A DNA stretch of 19,332 nt, from contig LWDN01000038.1 of NCBI GenBank assembly GCA_002083515.1, forward strand, positions 546 to 19,877, given 5' to 3'. The notes beneath the pieces were generated by a model that did not search any database, had not been told where the DNA came from, and saw nothing but the letters and a program-made list of their open reading frames with translations. Numbering within the stretch: position 1 is the first letter of the stretch; each line of letters begins with the position of its first letter. Both the position numbers and the translations under genes were made by a program. Of this stretch, positions 1-6,259 are shown one piece after another. The DNA is from Proteobacteria bacterium HN_bin10 (GTDB lineage Bacteria; Pseudomonadota; Alphaproteobacteria; Caulobacterales; Aquidulcibacteraceae).

Positions 1-87
1 CCGCGGGCGCCGGCGCATGTCTCGCTCCCGAAAGCAAATACTGCAACGCTCGTCAGCGGCGCCGTCGTTCGCGCCCCATCGTTCGCG

Positions 88-93
88 TATGAT
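88..93 (+). promoter_or_regulatory. Possible -10 box of a leaderless DUF4197 transcript
   Basis: TATGAT lies six bases before the ATG at 100, so transcription would begin at or next to the start codon. No ribosome-binding site is visible between the box and the ATG. No convincing -35 element is seen 16-18 bases upstream, which keeps this tentative. Leaderless mRNAs are known to be common in Caulobacter-type alphaproteobacteria. Confidence 0.3.
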
Positions 94-99
94 GCGCGC

Positions 100-786
100 A
101 TGAAGAATCAGCTCGACCGCCGCGTCTTTGTCGCAGCGCTGTTGGCCGCCACGCCGGCCTTCGCCCAGCGGCCGCTGCTGGACGGCCTGACCCAGGGCGA
201 TGCGAGCCGCGGCATCAAGGAGGCGCTTGGCCTCGCCGCCATGAACGCCACCAACCGGTTGGCGCAGCCCGACGGCTTCTGGGGCAACGTTCAGGTGCGG
301 ATTCCTTTGCCGGGCGCGCTCGGGCGCACGCAGCGGACGCTGGCGGGGTTCGGCATGTCCGGCCCGCTCGACAATCTGCAGCGCAACATCAATCGCGCCG
401 CCGAGACGACGATGCCGCAAGCGGGGACGCTATTCGTCAACGCCGTGCGCACCATCACCATCGCCGACGCTATCGATATTGTCCGTGGCGGCGACGACAG
501 CGCCACACGCTATCTGCGCGGGCGCACCGAAACGCGGCTCACCTCGCTCTTGAAGCCGCCGATGACGCGGGCGCTGACCGAGTCGGGCGCTTTCGCGCTG
601 ATGCGGACGACATTGCGCGAAGTCGGACTTTCGGGGCTGACCACCGATCTTCGCCGCGAGGTGATCGATTTCTCGACCGCAAAAGCGCTCGACGGCTGCT
701 TCTTCTTCATCGCCGAAGAAGAGCGCGCCATCCGCCGCGATCCGTGGCGGCGCACGTCAGACATTTTGCGCAGGGTGTTTGGGTGA
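100..786 (+). CDS. DUF4197 domain-containing exported protein
   Basis: This 228-residue protein matches the DUF4197 family, whose function is unknown. The N-terminus has a short positively charged stretch, a hydrophobic run (about residues 9-19) and an Ala-x-Ala-like site (TPAFA-Q near residue 22), so it is probably exported to the periplasm. The mature part shows the family pattern: an early G-L-(T/S)-x-G-D-A-S-x-G-I-K-E-A-L segment (about 29-43), the N-V-x-I-P-L-P segment (about 64-71), and a late F-x-A-L-D-G-x-F-x-x-I-A-x-E-E-x-x-I-R-x-(D/N)-P segment (about 191-215). The start at 100 is the only one that gives a complete signal peptide. No Shine-Dalgarno sequence precedes it, and a TATGAT box lies just upstream. 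The family assignment is confident; the role is unknown. Confidence 0.85.
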   Translation: MKNQLDRRVFVAALLAATPAFAQRPLLDGLTQGDASRGIKEALGLAAMNATNRLAQPDGFWGNVQVRIPLPGALGRTQRTLAGFGMSGPLDNLQRNINRAAETTMPQAGTLFVNAVRTITIADAIDIVRGGDDSATRYLRGRTETRLTSLLKPPMTRALTESGAFALMRTTLREVGLSGLTTDLRREVIDFSTAKALDGCFFFIAEEERAIRRDPWRRTSDILRRVFG

Positions 787-789
787 ACT

Positions 790-919
790 GCTCGCCCTTG
801 ATGGGCGAGCTGTCAGGCCGCGCAGCGGACTAACTGATTGGGTGATTGCTCAAGTTTTGAAAGACTGCGCCGCCACCCACTCCGGCGCTGCGCGCCACCT
901 CGCCCATCAAAGGCGAGGA
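790..919. repeat. MITE-like palindromic intergenic element
   Basis: The gap between the DUF4197 and hydrolase genes is a large imperfect inverted repeat. The left arm (about 790-828) and the reverse complement of the right arm (about 882-919) share the cores TTGATGGGCGAG and GCGCAGCG with a few gaps. Each arm contains its own hairpin: GCTCGCCC/GGGCGAGC (790-797 with 803-810) and CCTCGCC/GGCGAGG (898-904 with 912-918). The middle (about 829-881) shows no clear ORF. This is the layout of a small non-autonomous element or REP-like doublet. It could also act as an mRNA 3'-end hairpin for the DUF4197 gene. Confidence 0.65.
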
Positions 920-963
920 GGAGTGTCGCTTGACCTCGCCGTGCCGATGGCCATGGTCGCGCC

Positions 964-1890
964 GTGACTGACTCCCAACCCTTCCGCCGCGTCTCGTTCG
1001 AGATTCCGGGCGGGCGCATGGCCGGCATCGCCTTCGGCGCCGAAACCGCGACGCCGGACGTGGTGTTCATGCACGCGACCGGCTTCAACGCCCGCACCTA
1101 TCGCACGCTGCTGGCGCCGCTGGGCGACAAATTCCACGTGCTGGCGCTCGATGCGCGCGGGCATGGACAAAGCACGCTGCCGGCGCGGCTGTTCGGTTAC
1201 ACGTCATGGACGCGCCATCGCGACGATCTGATCGCGGTGCTCGAACACTTCACCGCGCCGGTGACGCTCGCCGGCCATTCGATGGGCGCGATGGTGAGCC
1301 TGCTCACCGCCGGCGCGCGCACCGATCTGGTCTGCGGGTTGGCGTTGCTCGAACCGGTGATTCTGCCAGCCGCGGCTGCGGCGATGTCACAACTGCCGTT
1401 CGCGCCGCTGATGCAGCGCTACTCGATGCCGCTGGCGCGCGGGGCGCTCAACCGGCGCAACCGCTTTGAGAGCAAGGAAGCCGCGGTCGCCGCCTTCACG
1501 GGGCGCGGCATCTTCAAGGCGTTTTCGCCCGAGATGATTGCGGACTATGTGGCCGACGGCCTGGTTGAGGATGGCAAGGGCGGTTTCAAGCTGGCCTGCC
1601 CGCCGGCGTTCGAAGCGGCGACCTATTGCGCCCAACGCCACGACCCGTGGGGCGCGCTGCGCCGCGTGACGGATCCGATGATCGTGCTGCGCGCCGAACG
1701 CAATTCGACGATTTCGCCCGCAAGCCTGCACCGGATCGCGGCGATCAAGGCCGATGCGCGGGTCGCCACCGTCGAGGGCGCAGGCCACATGCTGCCGATG
1801 GAGCGCCCCGATCGCGCCCGCGCCGCCATCGAAAGCGCAGTGCTGATGGCGCGGCAGGGGCGCAAGTATCACGATGCGCTGGTGGAGTAG
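964..1890 (+). CDS. Alpha/beta hydrolase
   Basis: This 308-residue alpha/beta-hydrolase fold protein has the nucleophile elbow G-H-S-M-G (Ser106). The likely oxyanion-hole segment M-H-A-T-G-F (about 36-41) and D-A-R-G-H-G (63-68) follow the family pattern. The late G-A-G-H-M-L-P-M-E-R-P segment supplies the catalytic His275. The acid is less clear: at the usual place after strand 6 the sequence reads L-R-A-E-R-N-S-T-I, with no plain Asp. There is no signal peptide, so it is cytoplasmic. The start is a GTG at 964; an in-frame ATG at 1018 is an alternative but would remove the first beta strand. The substrate cannot be read from the sequence; an esterase, lactonase or C-C hydrolase is possible. 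Confidence 0.85.
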   Translation: MTDSQPFRRVSFEIPGGRMAGIAFGAETATPDVVFMHATGFNARTYRTLLAPLGDKFHVLALDARGHGQSTLPARLFGYTSWTRHRDDLIAVLEHFTAPVTLAGHSMGAMVSLLTAGARTDLVCGLALLEPVILPAAAAAMSQLPFAPLMQRYSMPLARGALNRRNRFESKEAAVAAFTGRGIFKAFSPEMIADYVADGLVEDGKGGFKLACPPAFEAATYCAQRHDPWGALRRVTDPMIVLRAERNSTISPASLHRIAAIKADARVATVEGAGHMLPMERPDRARAAIESAVLMARQGRKYHDALVE

Positions 1891-1892
1891 GG

Positions 1893-1941
1893 GGATCGGC
1901 AGCCGATCCGCGACAACCGATAACCGACCACCGATAACCGA
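1893..1941. repeat. Small palindrome plus 12-bp direct repeats between convergent genes
   Basis: GGATCGGC-A-GCCGATCC (1893-1909) is a perfect 8-1-8 inverted repeat placed immediately after the hydrolase stop codon. It is followed by ACCGATAACCGA twice (1916-1927 and 1930-1941). The stretch fills the space between two convergent genes and may serve as a bidirectional 3'-end structure, although no T-run follows the hairpin. Confidence 0.5.
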
Positions 1942-1942
1942 G

Positions 1943-2872
1943 TTACACTTTCAGCCCGGCCACCACCAGTTTCGCCACCCGCTCGCGCGCTTCTGCGCTT
2001 GGCGTCAGCGCTTTGCGGGTCTTGGTGTCGAAGGTGAGCGCCACCGCTTCCATGCTGGCCCAAGCGCCGCCGCTTTCGGGATCGATCACCCAGTGGACGA
2101 TGCGCAAAGTCTTGTCGCCGATCTCGACGATCCCTGAGTGAATCTCGATGAGTTCTCCTGCGCGCGGAAATTTGCGAAACACAACGCGCGCCTCGACCAC
2201 GGCGCCGGCAGGCTGGACGCCATCGGCCGTCGCTGCTTGGCGCCACGGTGCGAGGAGATTGGGCGCGGAATCGGAAATGCGTCCGGGGATGTGCTCGCCG
2301 CGCAACCGCCCCAGCGCATCGCATTGATCGGGCTGCACCAGCGCGCCGCCGATGCGCGTCGCGCCGAGCGCTATGGCGCCCGCACGCGAGGCCGCGACAG
2401 GCGTTGCGCCCAAATCGATCGAGCGCGGCTTGGCGTGCTCGGGCAGTTTGTACCTGAGCCGCTTGGCCGCGTCCTTCGTGCGGGCCGACCATGGAAAACT
2501 GCGCAGGCCGCGCGTCTCGACGTGGCGCACCTTGAACGTGAACGCGGTTCCAGGCGCGCCATCGTGGTGGCGCATGTCGAGGCAAAGCGTTGCGTCGCTT
2601 TCGCCGAACTCGACCACCCCGCCGTGCATGATCAACGGCGCGCCTGGCCGCGCTTCCTTGAGGAAGCGCGCGTGCACTTCTCTGGCGATCAGGGTGGACC
2701 CGGCGGATTCTGTATGCGCCCGCGGCAGCTCCAGCGCGCGCGCCATGTGGGCAAGGCCGATGAAGGCGCGCTCGAAATGGAAGCGGATGTTGAGGTGACC
2801 GCCGTCGTCGCACTCCCACGTGTTGACGCTGCCCTGATAGAGCGGCGCGGGCAGGGGCGCCGGATGGGTCAT
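1943..2872 (-). CDS. Double-hotdog acyl-CoA thioesterase-like protein
   Basis: This 309-residue protein reads as two consecutive hotdog domains. The first starts near residue 12 with W-E-C-D-D-G-G-H-L-N (about 19-28), which resembles the D-x-x-G-H-(M/L)-N active-site loop of 4HBT-type thioesterases. The second starts near residue 175 with Q-P-D-Q-C-D-A-L-G-R-L (about 180-190), where Arg replaces the His. It probably hydrolyses an acyl-CoA, but the substrate is unknown. The ATG at 2872 overlaps the stop of the upstream zur-like gene as ATGA, which fixes the start and implies translational coupling. Longer in-frame extensions upstream run inside the zur-like gene and are not credible. Confidence 0.75.
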   Translation of the reverse strand: MTHPAPLPAPLYQGSVNTWECDDGGHLNIRFHFERAFIGLAHMARALELPRAHTESAGSTLIAREVHARFLKEARPGAPLIMHGGVVEFGESDATLCLDMRHHDGAPGTAFTFKVRHVETRGLRSFPWSARTKDAAKRLRYKLPEHAKPRSIDLGATPVAASRAGAIALGATRIGGALVQPDQCDALGRLRGEHIPGRISDSAPNLLAPWRQAATADGVQPAGAVVEARVVFRKFPRAGELIEIHSGIVEIGDKTLRIVHWVIDPESGGAWASMEAVALTFDTKTRKALTPSAEARERVAKLVVAGLKV

Positions 2873-3309
2873 GCCGCTTGGCACTGGGCGCAGACGCCAC
2901 TGGCCTCGATCATGGTGCGGCGGATGGCGAAACCATCTTTCTTCGCCGCTTCGCTCAGATCGACCAGCGCGTGGCCGGCGTCGAATTCCTCGGCGCCGCC
3001 GCACTTCTCGCAAATGAGAAAGATGGTGGAGCGGGCGCAGGCGCCGACCTCGCAGGCGACGAACGCATTCAAGCTCTCGATGCGGTGCGCCAGTCCCATG
3101 CGCACGAGAAAGTCGAGCGCGCGATAGATGGTCGGCGGCTTCGCTGCTTTCTCCGCGTCAAGCAGCGGCAGCAGATCGTAGGCCTTCGCCGGCCCGTGCC
3201 GATCGAGCAGCAATTCGAGCACGCGTTTGCGCAGCGGCGTCAGGCTCTCGCCAGCATCGCTGCAGCGCCGTTCGGCTTCGGCGATTTGCACGGCGTGATC
3301 GTGATGCAT
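2869..3309 (-). CDS. zur: Fur-family transcriptional regulator, Zur-like
   Basis: This 146-residue Fur-superfamily protein most resembles zinc uptake regulators. The N-terminal winged helix includes L-T-P-L-R-K-R-V (23-30), the A-K-A-Y-D-L-L stretch (41-47) and the recognition helix P-P-T-I-Y-R-A-L-D-F-L (59-69). The structural zinc site is C-E-K-C (Cys100, Cys103) plus C-A-Q-C (Cys140, Cys143). His75 and Cys86 match two regulatory-site ligands. The histidine usually found about ten residues after Cys86 is absent, and Cys91 is nearby instead. The start at Met53 of the longer open frame (ATG at 3309, M-H-H-D-H) fits the His-rich N-terminus of alphaproteobacterial Zur proteins, although no strong ribosome-binding site is seen. 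Its operon partner is a thioesterase, not a zinc transporter. Zur is preferred over Fur or PerR on overall pattern. Confidence 0.8.
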   Translation of the reverse strand: MHHDHAVQIAEAERRCSDAGESLTPLRKRVLELLLDRHGPAKAYDLLPLLDAEKAAKPPTIYRALDFLVRMGLAHRIESLNAFVACEVGACARSTIFLICEKCGGAEEFDAGHALVDLSEAAKKDGFAIRRTMIEASGVCAQCQAA

Positions 3310-3468
3310 GTCCGGCAATGATCGCAGGGAGCAGGGTCGCGGGGAAGATGGGGTGGACCCCAAGAAAATTGAGCCGGCGGCGCAATGGAACTTTACAAGA
3401 ACATCTGACTCGCGTATCACTTTGGAACATTCAATGAACGAATGAGCCAGAGGTGACGGGGGCATCCG

Positions 3469-3849
3469 ATGTCAGAAGCAATTTTCCGTGGAATTTCAGG
3501 CCGCTTGCACCGGTTCAATGCCCATCGCCCGCACGAGGCGTTCGGCGAAGCGCCGGGCGTGTATTGCTTTGCCCGCCCCGGCCCTGGCGGCCGCGGCTGG
3601 ACGCCGTTGTTCCTCTCGCGCACTGGCAATCTGGCCAAGCGCCTAGCCAATCACGAGCAATGGCCGGAGGCCCAGCTCCTGGGCGCCACCCACATCCTTG
3701 TTCACCAGCACGACGAGCGCGACGCGCGCGAATATGTCGAAGCTGACCTGGCGCAGGCGCTCAAGCCCGCCATGAACGGCCCGTTCTTCGACGCCGAACT
3801 CACCGAAGCCGCGGAAGCGGGCGCAGTGCGGCTGGTGTGGGCGGCGTGA
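3469..3849 (+). CDS. GIY-YIG-like small protein with altered active-site motif
   Basis: This 126-residue protein has the outline of the GIY-YIG nuclease fold. G-V-Y-C-F (30-34) stands for the GIY strand. P-L-F-L-S-R-T-G-N-L-A-K-R-L (46-59) aligns with the Y-(I/V)-G-x-(T/A)-x-N-L-x-x-R segment. An E-A-D-L-A-Q-A-L-K-P-A-M-N block (91-103) supplies the glutamate and the Asn of the fold's later helix. The second motif reads F-L-S instead of Y-I-G, so nuclease activity may be lost or changed. A G-rich stretch precedes the ATG at an ordinary distance. The gene diverges from zur and is followed six bases after its stop by a hairpin repeat. The fold assignment is my own motif reading. Confidence 0.6.
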   Translation: MSEAIFRGISGRLHRFNAHRPHEAFGEAPGVYCFARPGPGGRGWTPLFLSRTGNLAKRLANHEQWPEAQLLGATHILVHQHDERDAREYVEADLAQALKPAMNGPFFDAELTEAAEAGAVRLVWAA

Positions 3850-3854
3850 TTCAC

Positions 3855-3893
3855 TTTCCCCTCCCCCTTGTGGGGAGGGGCAGGGGTGGGGGT
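3855..3893 (+). repeat. Left hairpin repeat flanking the DUF559 gene
   Basis: This 39-bp C-rich then G-rich sequence contains a 9-bp stem, CCCCTCCCC (3858-3866) with GGGGAGGGG (3872-3880), and a CTTGT loop, followed by a G-rich tail. It is repeated in inverted orientation at 4350-4388 with one mismatch. It begins six bases after the stop of the GIY-YIG-like gene and may also act as a 3'-end structure for it. Confidence 0.85.
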
Positions 3894-3922
3894 GTAGGCA
3901 CAAATGTGAGCAGGAGAGGCGT

Positions 3923-4318
3923 ATGCGCACAGACCTGCCAAACGAAGACTCATCGGCGCATTTCAAATCCGAACGCGCCGTCGCTGTTGCGCGCCGATTG
4001 CGGCGATCAATGACACCCGCCGAGTGCGCGTTATGGGTCGAGCTTCGTCGCCTGCCGCTGAAGGGGACTCATTTTCGACGGCAAGCGCCGTTCGGCCCGT
4101 TCGTTGCCGATTTCCTTTGCCATCGTGCGCGCCTGCTCATTGAAGTCGATGGCGGCGTTCACCATTCATCGCGATCTGCGGCTCATGATGTCGAGAGACA
4201 AGAATGGATCGAGAGCCGCGGCTTTCGCGTGCTGCGGTTCACGAATGCCGAAGTTCTGGCCGATCCGAGCGGCGTTGCGAGAGTGGTGTTTGCAGTTGCG
4301 GAAGGTCGATTGAGGTGA
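3923..4318 (+). CDS. DUF559 domain protein (Vsr/PD-(D/E)XK-like endonuclease fold)
   Basis: This 131-residue protein has a typical DUF559 layout. R-R-L-R-R-x-M-T-P-A-E-C-A-L-W (24-38) comes first, then F-R-R-Q-x-P-F-G-P-F-V-A-D-F (51-64), L-L-I-E-V-D-G-G-V-H (71-80), and R-G-F-R-V-L-R-F-T-N-A-E-V-L (99-112). Asp63, Glu74, Asp76 and His80 fit the expected metal/active-site positions of a very-short-patch-repair-like nuclease fold. The length is normal, so it looks intact. A good AGGAGAGG ribosome site lies about five bases before the ATG. The coding sequence looks less GC-rich than its neighbours and the whole gene sits between inverted hairpin repeats, which suggests a transferable unit. The cellular function of the family is not established. 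Confidence 0.88.
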   Translation: MRTDLPNEDSSAHFKSERAVAVARRLRRSMTPAECALWVELRRLPLKGTHFRRQAPFGPFVADFLCHRARLLIEVDGGVHHSSRSAAHDVERQEWIESRGFRVLRFTNAEVLADPSGVARVVFAVAEGRLR

Positions 4319-4349
4319 CGGCGGGCTGTTCTGCCACGACACCGCCGTT

Positions 4350-4388
4350 ACCCCCACCCCCGCCCCTCCCCACAAGGGGGAGGGGAAA
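4350..4388 (-). repeat. Right hairpin repeat flanking the DUF559 gene (inverted copy)
   Basis: This is the inverted copy of the repeat at 3855-3893, matching over 39 bases with one mismatch. The stem is CCCCTCCCC (4363-4371) with GGGGAGGGG (4377-4385). It lies nine bases beyond the stop codon of the VWA lipoprotein gene on the other strand, so the unit is wedged between the 3' ends of two neighbouring genes. It may serve as a 3'-end hairpin for both the DUF559 and VWA genes. Confidence 0.85.
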
Positions 4389-4396
4389 AGACTGCA

Positions 4397-6109
4397 TCAA
4401 TTCCGCCCGCCTCGCGGCGCGTTTTGCGCCGTCGGCAGCGCAGCGGCGCTTTGGGCGGCGCGGGCGAGTTGGATGAACTCGGCGCGCCAGCCGAATTCGT
4501 CCGATCCTCGTGCGGATTGGGCCAAACGGATCACGTCATCATAGCCGTAGCCCGTGGCCAAGAACTGGTCGTGCCGCAATAATTGGCCATAACCGGCGAC
4601 AGCCGTGGCCCAGCGGGTCGATTCCGGGGCGCTGGCGATGTCGCGCACCGCGTCGCGGTCGGTGATCGGCCGCTCGATCAGGCGCGACGTATCCTGCCCC
4701 GGCAATTTGTAGCGAATGCGCAGGAAAGCCAGTTCGTTCGCCGTCGAGGGCGGCGCGCGTTCGCTCTGATAGCGCAGCGGGTCGTTGAAGGTGCGCCCGC
4801 CGACAGGCACGATCTCGTAGATCGCGGTGACGGCATGGCCCGCGCCGATCTCGCCGGCGTCGACGCGATCATTGTTGAAATCCTCGCGGTTCAGCATGCG
4901 GGTTTCGTAGCCGATGAGACGATATTCGGCGACGCGGGCTGGATTGAACTCGACCTGGATTTTCACGTCCTGGGCGATGGTGAACATGTTCGCGGCCATC
5001 TCGTCGCGCAGCACGCGGCGCGCCTCGTTGAGCGTATCGATGTAGGCGGCGACGCCGTTGCCGTTCTGCGCCAAGCGCTGCATCAGCAGATCGTTGTAAT
5101 TGCCGCCGCCGAAGCCGAGCACTGAGAGATAGATGCCGGTGTCGCGTTTGCGTTCGACGAAGTCCTCGAGTTCTTCCGGATCGCTGATGCCGACATTGAA
5201 ATCGCCATCGGTGGCGATGATCACCCGATTGACGGCGCCGCGGCGGAAGTTCTGCTCGGTCAGCGCGTAGGCGAGGCGCAGGCCTTCGCCGCCCGCGGTC
5301 GAGCCGCCGGCATGGAGGTTTTCGAGTGCGGCGACGATGCGGCCGCGCTCGTTGCCGGGCGTCGGTTCGAGCACGGCGCCGGCGGCGCCGGCATAGACCA
5401 CGATCGACACCCGGTCGCGTGCATTCAGCTGCTCCACCAGCATGCGCATGCTTTGGATGACGAGCGGCAGCTTGTTCTCCGCCGCCATGGAGCCGGAGAC
5501 ATCGAGCAGCAGCGTGAGATTGAGCGGCGGGCGCTCGCGCGGCACGATGTTGTAACCCTGCAGACCGATGTGCACGAGTTGGCGGCCTTCGGCCCAAGGC
5601 GAAGGCGCGACCGTGACATTGGTGGAGAAGGGCTGTTCGCGCGACTGCGGCAGCGGATAATCATAGCGGAAATAGTTGATCAGTTCCTCAGTGCGGACGG
5701 CGTCCTGCGGCGGTAAGCGGCCCGACATCAGCAAGCGGCGCACATTGGAATAGGAGGCGGTGTCGACGTCGATCGAGAAGGTCGAGACCGGATCGGTCGA
5801 GACCATGCGGATCGGGTTGGTGTCGACGTCCTCGTAGTTTTCGCGGTCGATCTCGCCCGGCATCCGTTGCGGCGCGGTCTGCGCGTAAGGCGCGACGACG
5901 CCGCTGAGCGCGGCGCGATTGCGCCCATCAGCCGGCGGCGGCGCGGTCACCGGCGCGGTGGCGTCTTGCGACTGCCCGCCAATGCGGCTGCCGGTCACGA
6001 CAATGGATTCTTCTTCGTCGCGCTCGCTTTGCGTCGTCGATTGTGAAGCGCAGGCAGTGAGGAGTATGGCGCACAGCATGAAGCTGGCGCGCTTGGCAGC
6101 ACGCAACAT
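4397..6109 (-). CDS. VWA-domain lipoprotein, YfbK type
   Basis: This 570-residue protein begins with a lipoprotein signal ending L-T-A-C (lipid-anchored Cys20). A low-complexity linker follows and contains S-I-V-V-T-G-S-R-I (35-43), a motif usually seen near the plug of TonB-dependent receptors. A YfbK-like N-terminal domain (about 90-190) comes next, with F-S-I-D-V-D-T-A-S-Y-S-N-V-R-R. The von Willebrand factor A domain (about 197-370) has an intact metal site: D203-x-S-x-S207, Thr271 and D-G-D at 301-303. The C-terminal region (about 390-550) fits the DUF3520-type tail. The Asp after the lipidated Cys that would retain it in the inner membrane is absent (Ala21), so outer-membrane location is likely. 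GGGAGGGA precedes the ATG. The partner protein is unknown. Confidence 0.88.
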   Translation of the reverse strand: MLRAAKRASFMLCAILLTACASQSTTQSERDEEESIVVTGSRIGGQSQDATAPVTAPPPADGRNRAALSGVVAPYAQTAPQRMPGEIDRENYEDVDTNPIRMVSTDPVSTFSIDVDTASYSNVRRLLMSGRLPPQDAVRTEELINYFRYDYPLPQSREQPFSTNVTVAPSPWAEGRQLVHIGLQGYNIVPRERPPLNLTLLLDVSGSMAAENKLPLVIQSMRMLVEQLNARDRVSIVVYAGAAGAVLEPTPGNERGRIVAALENLHAGGSTAGGEGLRLAYALTEQNFRRGAVNRVIIATDGDFNVGISDPEELEDFVERKRDTGIYLSVLGFGGGNYNDLLMQRLAQNGNGVAAYIDTLNEARRVLRDEMAANMFTIAQDVKIQVEFNPARVAEYRLIGYETRMLNREDFNNDRVDAGEIGAGHAVTAIYEIVPVGGRTFNDPLRYQSERAPPSTANELAFLRIRYKLPGQDTSRLIERPITDRDAVRDIASAPESTRWATAVAGYGQLLRHDQFLATGYGYDDVIRLAQSARGSDEFGWRAEFIQLARAAQSAAALPTAQNAPRGGRN

Positions 6110-6213
6110 GGACGTTCCCTCCCGAACCGCCCGGACGCGGGTTGACTCAACGGACGCACAAGCGAAGCGCGCCGATCGCGACTAAGATGAGGCATGTGCG
6201 CGGCGATTTGCGT

Positions 6214-6242
6214 ACACAGGCGCGTGTTTCACGCGCTTGTGT
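6214..6242. other. Strong intergenic hairpin
   Basis: Bases 6214-6226 pair with 6230-6242 (13 pairs including one G-U) around a TTT loop. The hairpin is 18 bases beyond the stop of the DUF885 gene, so it probably protects or ends that transcript. Neither strand has a T-run after the stem, so it is not a canonical intrinsic terminator. Confidence 0.55.
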
Positions 6243-6259
6243 GCAAAACGCATCTACCC

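Noticed and set aside
1..19. Possible start of a gene on the minus strand (ATG at 17-19 with a GGGAGCGAG-like ribosome site before it)
   Set aside because: Only six codons lie inside the window, so it cannot be judged. It could be a real divergent neighbour of the DUF4197 gene.
1893..1941. CRISPR-like repeat pair
   Set aside because: Only two 12-bp copies with a two-base gap and no cas genes; this is not an array.
1869..2900. Long open frames over the thioesterase gene (343 codons on the same strand, and 329 codons at 2138-3127 on the plus strand)
   Set aside because: They are Arg/Ala/His-rich shadows produced by high GC; the thioesterase and zur frames have recognisable domains and coupled starts.
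3310..3468. Zur-binding site between zur and the GIY-YIG-like gene
   Set aside because: A GGGGTGGACCCC inverted repeat (3350-3361) is present but does not resemble the AT-rich Zur boxes known from alphaproteobacteria.
3855..4388. Insertion sequence with a transposase
   Set aside because: The inverted repeats fit, but the enclosed protein is DUF559 with no DDE, HUH or recombinase motif, and I see no clear target-site duplication.
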